From assembly GCA_025455345.1 (NCBI GenBank), contig JALOMS010000115.1, forward strand, positions 1 to 10,337: 10,337 bases of DNA, in the 5' to 3' direction. Source of the DNA: Thermoflexibacter sp. (lineage in GTDB: Bacteria; Bacteroidota; Bacteroidia; Cytophagales; Thermoflexibacteraceae). The notes below the pieces were generated by a model that ran no database searches, was not told the origin of the DNA, and saw only the letters and a list, made by a program, of their open reading frames with translations. Below are positions 1 through 7,334 of this stretch, piece by piece. The translations under genes and the position numbers were made by a program. Numbering within the stretch: the stretch's first letter is position 1; every line of letters begins with the position of its first letter.

Positions 1-1
1 T

Positions 2-724
2 TGGTATTTCGCCTTTTGGCTATGCAAAAAATTAAAAATAGATGATGAAATGACCATGATGATAGCAAGTGCGGTATCTATTTGTGGAGTTTCTGCCGCT
101 ATTGCTACGGCGGGTGCTATCAGAGGTGATGCAAAAAAGCTATCCTATGTGGTTTCTTTGGTGCTTATTACGGCTATTCCTATGATAATTCTGATGCCTT
201 ACATAGCCAATTATTGGGGAATGTCTGAAAAAATAGCAGGGGCGTGGCTCGGCGGAAGCATAGATACTACGGGAGCAGTAGTTGCTTCGGGTGCTTTGGT
301 AGGAGAAGAGGCTTTAAAAGTGAGCATTATTGTCAAATTTTCTCAAAATGTCTTGCTTGGGCTTGCCGCTTTTGCTATCAGTGTGTATTGGACTTATACT
401 AAAAAAACAGATGAAAAAGGACAAGCCATCAAACCTACTTTAGGAGTGATTTGGGAGCGATTCCCCAAATTTGTTTTGGGTTTTATTCTGGCTTCTCTCT
501 TATTTTCGTTCTTTCTGAGCCAAGAAAAAATAACTATCGTCAAAGAAAGTTTGAAAAACATACAAACGTTTTGGTTTGTTCTTGCTTTTACTTGCATAGG
601 CTTAGAAACCAAATTTTCAGATATTTTCAATACAGATAGCAAAAAGCCCTTATATGCGTTTTTATTGGCGCAAACCTTTAACATATTGATTACCTTAGTA
701 ATCGCTTACCTATTATTTGGGTAA
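2..724 (+). CDS. YeiH/UPF0324-family putative sulfate exporter, C-terminal part (5' end outside window)
   Basis: This is an inner-membrane multipass protein whose first part lies left of the window. The frame is open from base 2 (Trp-Tyr-Phe-Ala...), so the ATG at 50 is an internal Met and not the likely start. The visible 240 codons hold about six hydrophobic segments, roughly at residues 17-40, 47-73, 108-132, 153-172, 186-200 and 217-240. The motif SICGVSAA (residues 25-32) and the later GGSIDTTGAVVASGA (84-98) match the conserved SICG.SA and G.SI.....VVA blocks of UPF0324 (PF03601). E. coli YeiH is about 350 residues, so roughly a third is missing here. Transport of sulfate or a related anion is a family-level prediction and has not been settled for most members. 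The gene converges on the SusC/SusD operon, with 103 bp between the stop codons, and has no functional link to it that I can see. It ends in TAA. Confidence 0.85.
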   Translation, partial: WYFAFWLCKKLKIDDEMTMMIASAVSICGVSAAIATAGAIRGDAKKLSYVVSLVLITAIPMIILMPYIANYWGMSEKIAGAWLGGSIDTTGAVVASGALVGEEALKVSIIVKFSQNVLLGLAAFAISVYWTYTKKTDEKGQAIKPTLGVIWERFPKFVLGFILASLLFSFFLSQEKITIVKESLKNIQTFWFVLAFTCIGLETKFSDIFNTDSKKPLYAFLLAQTFNILITLVIAYLLFG

Positions 725-773
725 AAAACTAAGTATTTGAATACTTGATGGTCAAATATCCAAATACTTAGTT
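723..773 (-). terminator. Intrinsic terminator of the SusC/SusD operon
   Basis: The arms AACTAAGTATTTG (727-739) and CAAATACTTAGTT (761-773) are perfect 13-bp inverted complements around a 21-nt loop. On the minus strand the hairpin runs directly into six T residues (complement of A at 723-728), the layout of a Rho-independent terminator. It lies 54 bp past the SusD stop codon. On the plus strand no T run follows, so it should work mainly for the minus-strand operon. Its T tract covers the TAA stop of the opposing YeiH-like gene. A shorter alternative hairpin, AAGTATT-TG-AATACTT at 731-746, competes with it. Confidence 0.75.
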
Positions 774-827
774 AATAACTTATTCATTATCAAGGACAAT
801 TAATATACAAATCCTGATAAATACCTG

Positions 828-2153
828 TTATGGATTAGCATTATCCCAGTTTACTTCTTGGACAGGACGCTCTAATTGTAATAATACTCGCATACCTGTT
901 ACTGGAAGATGTATTTCTGAGATTTTGTCATAACGGCGCATATCTACCCAACGGTGCCCTTCGTACCAAAGTGAGTATAATCTTTCCTTCAGCACTGCAT
1001 CTATTAATGCGGCTGAGGTTGTTGCACCTGCATAGTTGGGCAAATCTGCGGCATTTCTTATAATATTTATAAATCTAACAGCATCATTGGTTCTTCCTCT
1101 TTGTGCCGCTACTTCTGCCGCTATCAAAATCAATTCTTCATTTCTAATAATTGGCACTGGCGTAGTACCAGAGGTATAAATATTAGATAGGTATTTGGTA
1201 GCATAAGTAGTTCCAGAAGTATAAGTTAGTGAAGGAGAAACTACGGTTACTTTGCTTATTCTTTTATCTCCCGTCTCTATGTCATTGAATATTTTTTCTA
1301 CTCCTACGATTCTTGAAGAAGTAGTATTCAATAAAGGATTTGCGAAATCTGGAGAACTTGGGCTAAAGGTATGTTGAGGTCCTGCTGTAAGGCTACCTGT
1401 TTCATTCAAGAATGTTTGAGAAAGCAAACTTTCTGCCTTTGCCCAATCTTTCTGATAAATTGCCACACGCAAAGCAATTGCGCGGTTAAATCTTTTGAAA
1501 GTCGCAGGCGTATTGAATCCCGTAAAACCAGAAGGCATAACAAAAGGAAAAGTAGCTCCCGCCGCGTCTAACTGTGTCGCACCCTCGTCCAAGAAACGCG
1601 CTATGCCAGCCAAAGACTCTTCGTAAGTTGCTGGTTTGCTGGGCTTGAATGGGTCTATTACATCTAATCGTACTCCATTCCTATATTGTACATTTAATTG
1701 GTACAAATAAGCAAGCCCTTTGAAAGTATTAGCTAATCCTTTGTAAGCACTTCTTTCTGGGGCTGTTATACTATTGCTATTATCCGCAGAAGCAATCAAT
1801 ATATTTGCCTGACGCACTGGTAAGCCAAAACCTGTAGTTGCTGTATTATAAAAAGCGGAATTGTCAATGGGGCGTAATCCGTTTAGCTCTGTCATCCATC
1901 TCGATTCGGTAGAGTTAAAATTGAACAATTCCTTGCCTAATGTACCTACTACTAAGATATAAGTAGATAAGCCATTTCTGGCTAAACTTACTTGACCAAC
2001 AGCCAAATTGTTCAACTGACCTTTGGAAGCATTGTTAGCAACACTTCCTATACTTGGGAAGTTAGGGTCTATGACGGGTTCTAACTTGCTACAAGCACTT
2101 AAGGCAAGCAGACCAATGATTAGAATAAAAAAGCTCTTAATTATATTTTTCAT
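828..2153 (-). CDS. SusD/RagB-family outer-membrane lipoprotein
   Basis: This is the surface substrate-binding lipoprotein that caps its partner SusC-like channel. The 441-residue product starts with a lipoprotein signal peptide: K3 and K6, a hydrophobic core, and lipobox LSAC with the acylated Cys at 21. The helical middle holds the tetratricopeptide-like body seen in SusD proteins. The C-terminal KERLYSLWYEGHRWVDMRRY (about 388-407) is the family hallmark, usually seen as ER..EL.FEGHRW.D..R. The length is short for the family, which is commonly 450-600 residues, but both ends are present. It lies 38 bp downstream of the SusC-like gene on the same strand, so the two are almost certainly co-transcribed. 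No Shine-Dalgarno sequence precedes the ATG; the upstream bases are AT-rich, as is normal in this phylum. It ends in TAA. The ligand is unknown: no adjacent glycosidase, peptidase or regulator points to one. Confidence 0.93.
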   Translation of the reverse strand: MKNIIKSFFILIIGLLALSACSKLEPVIDPNFPSIGSVANNASKGQLNNLAVGQVSLARNGLSTYILVVGTLGKELFNFNSTESRWMTELNGLRPIDNSAFYNTATTGFGLPVRQANILIASADNSNSITAPERSAYKGLANTFKGLAYLYQLNVQYRNGVRLDVIDPFKPSKPATYEESLAGIARFLDEGATQLDAAGATFPFVMPSGFTGFNTPATFKRFNRAIALRVAIYQKDWAKAESLLSQTFLNETGSLTAGPQHTFSPSSPDFANPLLNTTSSRIVGVEKIFNDIETGDKRISKVTVVSPSLTYTSGTTYATKYLSNIYTSGTTPVPIIRNEELILIAAEVAAQRGRTNDAVRFINIIRNAADLPNYAGATTSAALIDAVLKERLYSLWYEGHRWVDMRRYDKISEIHLPVTGMRVLLQLERPVQEVNWDNANP

Positions 2154-2191
2154 AATATGAATATTTTAAAATCTTTGAATTTAGGAAAATG

Positions 2192-5100
2192 TTAAAAATC
2201 GACAGCAAGGTGAAACATGAAACGACGAACGGCAGGAATACTACCAATATCTACTCCACTACCCAAAGCAGAAGAGCCAAAATTGGAGTTTTCTGGGTCA
2301 TATCCTGCGGTATAATTTGTCCAACGAAGAATATTGTTACCAGAGAATCCTATTTTTATGCCATTTACTACATTACCAAATGCTTTTGAGTAAACATTGC
2401 GGGGGATTTTGTAATACAAAGCAATTTCTCTTAGTTTTAAGAAACTTGTTTGTATAGGATTGTAACCGGGAAGAGGGACTCCGCTACCATCTACACCATT
2501 TACATTTTGGCGATAGATACCATTAGGAGTAGAGCCATCTGGAGCTTGATTGGTTTCATTCCAATCAAAAGTATTGCCACCTTCGTCCCAAAGTACACGT
2601 GCCAAAGAAACGACAGTAAACTTATGGCGATAGTTCAATAAAGCAGAGAACTCAAAGTTTTTTAAGAAAGAGATTCTTTGATTAATAGAGAATTCGTACT
2701 TAGGTTGTTGGTCTCCATAGACTGTCCAAGAAGTTGGGTCTTGGGGATTGGTACGTGGCTGACCAACGATTTGGGTAGGAGAAAAACCTTGTTTGATTCT
2801 CCATTGACCGAAAGTAGCACCAAAGCCACCAGTCAAGCGCTCTGGTATATCTAAGCGAGTGATTTTAGAGCGATTATACCATATTACAGGTTGGATAAAC
2901 CATGTAAAGTTTTCTGTCTTGACGACATCTGCGCCTAAAGAAAACTCCATTCCACGATTTTCCAAATCTGCGGCGTTTACAGACGTTGAGGTAACGCCCG
3001 TAGTAGGTGCAGTTACTAAAGGTTGAATCAAATCAAATACTTTTTTGTTATAAAGTGTAAATTCACCTGTAATTCGACCACCCAATAAGCCAAAATCAAG
3101 ACCATATTCTAATTCTGTAGCCCTCTCAGGTCTAATCGCCACATTACCTAAGATGGTAGAGGGTAAAAATCCACCCTGCCCACCTACACCAGTAACATCT
3201 AAACGAGAATACAAAGCTCCAAATGCAGGCAGACCTGCTGTTTGACCATAAGCTACACGAACTTTTAACTGATTCAAAATATCTCCACCCCAATCACCAA
3301 ATTTGGCTAAGTTTACAGCTAAAGAGCCACGGGGAAAAGCATACCACTTGGAAGGGTCGCCATTCAAAGTAGAACGGTCAAACCGAATCCCTGCTGCCGC
3401 AATTACTTTGTCATCAAAGTTTGCTTCTTGTTGAGCAAAAAAACCTTGGTCTGTATTCCTTTGTAAAGCCACATCTTGCTCAAAAGCCTTAGCTCGCGCA
3501 GGATTGTCCACACCAACAGGTAAACCTCTGCCTCTAATATAATTCCCTTTTACATTGGTACCTAACTGAACAATACCTGCAGAAGTCGTCAAATCAAGTT
3601 TACCATCCATTGCCGCATAATTAAATACACCCGCTAACTGAACATTATAGTTAGTAACCTCATTGCGTGTATCTTGGGCAAAACCCGGATTGGCTTCTGG
3701 AATTTGGGATTGTAAGTCTGCAGGTAAGTAAATCAAGGCATATCCACTTTGATAATCTAACCCACCTGTGGCTTTGAAAGCCAAACTCATATTAGAACGA
3801 TTGATGACATTAGCATTGGCAGAAAATCCTTGTAAAAAGCGATTTACTTTTTGGTTATTGATTGCTCTATCGCGAATCGCCAATGGATTTTCACCTACAG
3901 GATTGTTAGGATAGTTCCCTTGTGCGTCAGGATACAATTGATAGAAAGGCTTAGTGTATGGCAAGTTATAACCATAGTTAATATTAGAATTATCATTACC
4001 TGCCCATCCTCTATCGTTGTTAGAGAAAATATAGTTGGAGTTAATACCTACCTCTAACCATTTGGTTACCTTATGGTCTAAATTAGCACGCAAAGAATAG
4101 CGGTCAAACCCTGTATTTTTTACAATACCCGTTTCAGTTGCCATACTACCATTGATGTAAAACTTCGTTTTCTCATCTCCTCCCATGATACTCAAGCGCG
4201 TATTTCTGATTTGCCCCGTTTCGCCAAAAACCACTCTTTCCCAATTCGTATAAGTGCCATTTTGTCTTGCGGATCTTAGCGCAGGAATCTCATCAGCACT
4301 GAAATATTCTGTTAGTTTTTGCTCTGTCCAGTCAGCACCACCATAAAAAGAGAGTGCCTTGCTGAAGCCTATATCTTGCCCAAAACTTACCTTAGTTTTT
4401 CCACCTTTGCCACGCTTAGTGGTAATAATGACTACCCCTGCATTAGCACGTGTACCGTAAATTGCCGCCGCAGAGGCTCCTTTCAAGACCTCGATATTTT
4501 CAATATCATCAGGATTAATATCTGCCAAGCGATTGGCGTTGTTATCTTGAGTAGAAGCCGCAGAGCCACCTGTTGCTTTGTTTGCTTGCGAACGCCCATT
4601 GGAGTTTTGGCTATTGTCAATATACACCCCATCTACAATAATCAAAGGTTGCGACGCAGAAGAACCTAAGGTAGATAAGCCGCGAAACTGCATGTTAAAG
4701 CCACCACCAGGCATAGAACCATTAGATACGATATTTGCACCTGCTATCTTGCCCTGCAAAGCTCCATCTGTAGTTACAGGCGTAGTCGTTCCTACTAATT
4801 CTTTGGCAGAAATAGAAGTTACCGCATTGGCTAAGTTGGAGCGTTTTACGCTGGTAGCCAAACCTGTAACGACCACTTCCTCCAATCCTATTACATCTTC
4901 AGTCATAACCACGTTCAATTCATTACCAGTAGGAATATCTAATTCTTGACTGATAAATCCAATAAAAGAAAATACCAACTTCTTTCCTGAAGCTGGTACA
5001 CTTACTCTGTAATTACCATTGGCATCACTTACTGTTCCGCTTGTACTGCCTTTGACAATAATGTTTACGCCTGGTAGTCCACTACCATCTGTGGCATTGG

Positions 5101-5197
5101 TTACTTTGCCACTAAGTGTTCGGTCTTGTGCGTGCAATACTAAAGCAAAGAATAGCAACGAGCATAGTAGTATGCACTTTACGTAAGAGTTGTTCAT
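2192..5197 (-). CDS. SusC/RagA-family TonB-dependent outer-membrane receptor
   Basis: This is a 22-strand-type TonB-dependent channel that imports a bulky nutrient captured by the SusD-like lipoprotein encoded next. The 1001-residue product has a signal peptide at about 1-24 (ending LHAQ), then a carboxypeptidase-regulatory-like beta-sandwich domain at about 27-100 (SGKVTNATDGSGLPGVNIIV, GTVSDANGNYRVSVP). A TonB-box-like EEVVVTG follows at 106-112. The plug domain is at about 115-265, with FRGLSTLGSSASQPLIIVDG and DIENIEVLKGASAAAIYGTR, the SusC signature blocks. The rest is beta-barrel, closing on an aromatic C-terminal residue (HLAVDF) as expected for BAM insertion. The length is typical of the family and the frame is unbroken. 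It is first in a two-gene operon with the SusD-like gene. I found no strict TAnnTTTG promoter in the upstream 415 bp and no Shine-Dalgarno sequence. The substrate cannot be assigned. Confidence 0.95.
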   Translation of the reverse strand: MNNSYVKCILLCSLLFFALVLHAQDRTLSGKVTNATDGSGLPGVNIIVKGSTSGTVSDANGNYRVSVPASGKKLVFSFIGFISQELDIPTGNELNVVMTEDVIGLEEVVVTGLATSVKRSNLANAVTSISAKELVGTTTPVTTDGALQGKIAGANIVSNGSMPGGGFNMQFRGLSTLGSSASQPLIIVDGVYIDNSQNSNGRSQANKATGGSAASTQDNNANRLADINPDDIENIEVLKGASAAAIYGTRANAGVVIITTKRGKGGKTKVSFGQDIGFSKALSFYGGADWTEQKLTEYFSADEIPALRSARQNGTYTNWERVVFGETGQIRNTRLSIMGGDEKTKFYINGSMATETGIVKNTGFDRYSLRANLDHKVTKWLEVGINSNYIFSNNDRGWAGNDNSNINYGYNLPYTKPFYQLYPDAQGNYPNNPVGENPLAIRDRAINNQKVNRFLQGFSANANVINRSNMSLAFKATGGLDYQSGYALIYLPADLQSQIPEANPGFAQDTRNEVTNYNVQLAGVFNYAAMDGKLDLTTSAGIVQLGTNVKGNYIRGRGLPVGVDNPARAKAFEQDVALQRNTDQGFFAQQEANFDDKVIAAAGIRFDRSTLNGDPSKWYAFPRGSLAVNLAKFGDWGGDILNQLKVRVAYGQTAGLPAFGALYSRLDVTGVGGQGGFLPSTILGNVAIRPERATELEYGLDFGLLGGRITGEFTLYNKKVFDLIQPLVTAPTTGVTSTSVNAADLENRGMEFSLGADVVKTENFTWFIQPVIWYNRSKITRLDIPERLTGGFGATFGQWRIKQGFSPTQIVGQPRTNPQDPTSWTVYGDQQPKYEFSINQRISFLKNFEFSALLNYRHKFTVVSLARVLWDEGGNTFDWNETNQAPDGSTPNGIYRQNVNGVDGSGVPLPGYNPIQTSFLKLREIALYYKIPRNVYSKAFGNVVNGIKIGFSGNNILRWTNYTAGYDPENSNFGSSALGSGVDIGSIPAVRRFMFHLAVDF

Positions 5198-5583
5198 AAT
5201 AAATGATTAATTAAAATTTGATTTTAGCACAGTTTAGTCTTAAAGTTAATGATGGCGCAAGAATTTATTTTAGTAGTAGATACATAGATTAGAGCAATCA
5301 TTTTGACTATTTCATAGTAAATTTTAGTCAAAAAAATCTGGTAAGATTAATTAATATAAAATTAATACGCAAACAAAAACAGAATATTTTTTACAAATTT
5401 TAACTTATGGGAATCAGAATGAAAAAATTTATTTCTAATTTTAAAATACTAACTAATTCATTTTTAACACTATATAAAAAACAATAACAAATTCTTCTAA
5501 ATTTATAATGTAATAAATAAGAAGAATTTGTTAAAAATATGAATACCCAATATTGAATACTAACAATAAGAAAAGTATAATAA
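5198..5583. other. AT-rich upstream region of the SusC/SusD operon
   Basis: This intergenic stretch separates the SusC start from the terminator of the upstream repeat-protein gene, so SusC/SusD very probably has its own promoter here. The DNA is strongly AT-rich with many poly-A/T runs. I looked on the minus strand for the Bacteroidota -7 element TAnnTTTG and found no exact match, so the promoter is not located. No ORF of useful size, tRNA or other known RNA is visible. The only clear structure is the 14-bp inverted repeat at 5485-5533, about 290 bp upstream of the SusC start. Confidence 0.6.
5485..5533. repeat. Perfect 14-bp inverted repeat with 21-nt loop
   Basis: The left arm TAACAAATTCTTCT (5485-5498) and right arm AGAAGAATTTGTTA (5520-5533) are exact reverse complements, with 21 nt between them. 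On the minus strand it is followed by TTGTTTTTTATA, so it could be a second, backup terminator after the one at 5584-5609. It could also be a large operator or leader hairpin for the SusC/SusD operon. The stem is AT-rich, which weakens the terminator reading. The geometry, 13-14 bp arms with a 21-nt loop, resembles the element at 727-773, but the sequences differ. Confidence 0.7.
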
Positions 5584-5609
5584 AAAAGCCCTCTTAATTG
5601 AGGGCTTTT
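5582..5609 (-). terminator. Intrinsic terminator of the repeat-protein gene
   Basis: The arms AAAAGCCCTC (5584-5593) and GAGGGCTTTT (5600-5609) pair perfectly around a 6-nt TTAATT loop. On the minus strand the GC-rich core is followed by a run of T (complement of A at 5582-5587). It begins 3 bp after the TGA stop of the 399-residue gene. The plus strand also ends in T4, so it may work weakly in both directions. It separates this gene from the downstream SusC/SusD operon. Confidence 0.9.
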
Positions 5610-5612
5610 CTG

Positions 5613-6812
5613 TCAAATCGCTTGGATAATTGTTCCTATAAAGACTTCGGTTTCATTTCCGTTTTCATCTTTGAATCTCACATAGATTTTCTTTTCTCCA
5701 TTGCCAGAAGTAAGTTGCCATTTATAATTTTCTTTGTAAGGAATCCACCCAGAGTTAGCAAAATCAGCACTATTGCTAATCGTCATAAATACAGCTCCTT
5801 TGGCTTTTAGCTTAAGCGTAACACTTCGGTCTATGTCTTCTGTATATTTAGCTCCTTCATTGATTATTATGCTACAATCTTCTGGAGGTGTGCTATCCCA
5901 AATAATCTCATCAAACACTACTTTTGATTCATTATTAGAAGCATCTTTGAATCTTGCAAAAACCAGACTTTTTCCTTGCTGAGCAAGTTTCCATTCCATA
6001 GAAGACGCATAAGGTATCCATTCTACTCCTGAAAAAGTGGTATCTGTACTTATTTTCATGTGAGATGCACCCCTTGCAAAAATATTAAGTGTCGCTTTGC
6101 CATTTTTATCCGTAGCAACTTTTTGGTCTCCATTGATGGTTATTTTTCCATCTAAAGGCGGTTCGGAGTCGACCAATATTTGAGCGGCAATAGTAGGCGT
6201 TTCGTTGCCTGCCTCGTCTCTATATTTGGTATATACTTCTCTAATGCCGTCTGCAGTTCCTTCCAAATTCCATTTAGTATTGGGGCGATAGGCTTGCCAT
6301 CTTGCTTTTATAAAATTCTTTACATTGCTAATCATCATATACTTAGCATCTTCTGCGCTAAGTTCTAAGCTGACTTCTTTGGTTGGATTATTGACAAACC
6401 CCTTTTCTGCCACTATTTTAAGAGTTGCATTTTTAGGAGGAGTCTTGTCCAAAAATACACTTTCCTTCATTACAGGCGTTACACTACCAAACTTGTCTTT
6501 TAACTGGATAAAGATAATTTTTTCTCCCTCACCTCCGCTAAAAGACCACTGACCATAGTTTCCCTTGAACGGTAACCATGAGGAGTTATCTTTAAAATCT
6601 TCATGATTACTGATACGCATCTCTCGTGGTTCGCCTGATGCCATGATTTCTAAAGAAACTGTGGGACTTTGTGTGTATTTACTACCTCCATTAAGTTTGA
6701 TACGGAAATTTTCAATGCGAACATCTCCTTCACCTGTTTGTGCTTGTGTCAAATGTAGTGTCCCAATACTTAAAATACATACCAGAAATATTTTTGCTAA
6801 AAGTTCTTTCAT
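5613..6812 (-). CDS. Secreted protein of four tandem Ig-like repeats, function unknown
   Basis: I do not recognise a named family. The 399-residue product starts with a signal peptide (about 1-25, ending LTQAQ) that lacks a lipobox Cys. The rest is four repeats of about 91-94 residues, roughly 33-126, 127-219, 220-310 and 311-399. Each follows the plan KYT...V.L.L.A.GA..M.ISN...F....W.PY.....W.L..G.G.K.IYV.FKD..GNET, and the first three end in a D.(T/E)PP linker (122-126, 215-219, 306-310). The hydrophobic alternation and the TPP linkers suggest Ig-like or fibronectin-like beta-sandwiches. Repeat 1 lacks the GNET element and repeat 3 has it as SNNES. There is no catalytic motif and no obvious C-terminal type IX sorting domain, so a periplasmic or secreted binding or structural role is the best guess. 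It is transcribed alone: a terminator lies 3 bp after the TGA, and a candidate promoter is at 6911-6945. Confidence 0.8.
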   Translation of the reverse strand: MKELLAKIFLVCILSIGTLHLTQAQTGEGDVRIENFRIKLNGGSKYTQSPTVSLEIMASGEPREMRISNHEDFKDNSSWLPFKGNYGQWSFSGGEGEKIIFIQLKDKFGSVTPVMKESVFLDKTPPKNATLKIVAEKGFVNNPTKEVSLELSAEDAKYMMISNVKNFIKARWQAYRPNTKWNLEGTADGIREVYTKYRDEAGNETPTIAAQILVDSEPPLDGKITINGDQKVATDKNGKATLNIFARGASHMKISTDTTFSGVEWIPYASSMEWKLAQQGKSLVFARFKDASNNESKVVFDEIIWDSTPPEDCSIIINEGAKYTEDIDRSVTLKLKAKGAVFMTISNSADFANSGWIPYKENYKWQLTSGNGEKKIYVRFKDENGNETEVFIGTIIQAI

Positions 6813-6910
6813 TGCTTGAGATATTAAAATGAGTTCTTAATTCGAGGTTTTAACAAATAAAATTTCTTTTTTTCATTCAAAAAGAGTGCAAATATTTTAT
6901 TATAACTTTA

Positions 6911-6945
6911 CAAAATTACGATTTTATCTAAAAAAACCATGCAAA
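6911..6945 (-). promoter_or_regulatory. Candidate Bacteroidota-type promoter of the repeat-protein gene
   Basis: Read on the minus strand, TTTG (complement of 6942-6945) is followed after 23 nt by TAATTTTG (complement of 6911-6918). This matches the -33 TTTG and -7 TAnnTTTG elements used by the primary sigma factor of this phylum. The spacer is at the long end of the reported range. Transcription would start near 6905, giving a leader of about 90 nt. In DNA this AT-rich a chance match is possible. Confidence 0.4.
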
Positions 6946-7286
6946 TTATTTGACTTATAAAAAAGTGAATATATAAAATACTAATAATCAGATATTTACA
7001 TTAAAATATTTTATTTTACTTCATTGCTCACAAATTTATATTTTTGTAATTATTATAAGTTCTATTAACTTGATATTTATATTACACCTCTAAAAACCAT
7101 TCATCTAATCACTCATCTATCATAAGAGCTAAGAAATCATAACTATTGTATTACTTATAGGACTCAACGCTTTGCATTTTCTTTTTAAAAAATTAGGAAA
7201 TAAAGTAAAAAAATGCTTAATTGGGTTAACTATTTTTTGTTAGAACCAATAAAACAAAATAAGATACAATTATTTTTATTTTTATT

Positions 7287-7316
7287 TTAATATCAATCAT
7301 CATCTATTAATATCAA
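7287..7316 (+). repeat. Short direct repeat upstream of the second SusC-like gene
   Basis: TTAATATCAA occurs at 7287-7296 and again at 7307-7316, a spacing of exactly 20 bp or about two helical turns. It ends 18 bp before the ATG. Such spacing fits a dimeric regulator bound on one face of the DNA. The low complexity of the region makes chance quite possible. Confidence 0.25.
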
Positions 7317-7334
7317 AATCAATTATTTACCATT

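Larger units (their letters stand above)
6813..7334. other. Divergent AT-rich intergenic region
   Basis: These 522 bp separate two divergent genes and should hold a promoter for each. The minus-strand candidate is at 6911-6945. For the plus-strand gene, the only exact TAnnTTTG is TATTTTTG at 7039-7046. It has no TTG at a fitting distance upstream and lies almost 290 bp from the start, so I do not call it. TCATCTA occurs three times on the plus strand (7101, 7113 and 7300). No ORF, tRNA or known RNA structure was seen. Confidence 0.6.

Noticed and set aside
50..52. ATG at 50 as the start of the first gene
   Set aside because: The frame is open back to base 2 with sensible membrane-protein residues, and the YeiH family needs about 100 more residues upstream. 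The gene is cut by the window edge.
4319..4949. Plus-strand open frames opposite the intact SusC-like gene
   Set aside because: They lie fully within a well-supported coding gene on the other strand and show no recognisable domain or composition of a real protein.
7039..7046. TATTTTTG as -7 element of the second SusC-like gene
   Set aside because: No TTG or TTTG lies 17-23 bp upstream, and the distance to the ATG is almost 290 bp. A chance match in AT-rich DNA is more likely.
7174..7216. GCATTTT / AAAATGC inverted repeat as a terminator or operator
   Set aside because: Only 7 bp pair over a 29-nt gap in A/T-rich sequence, which is expected by chance.
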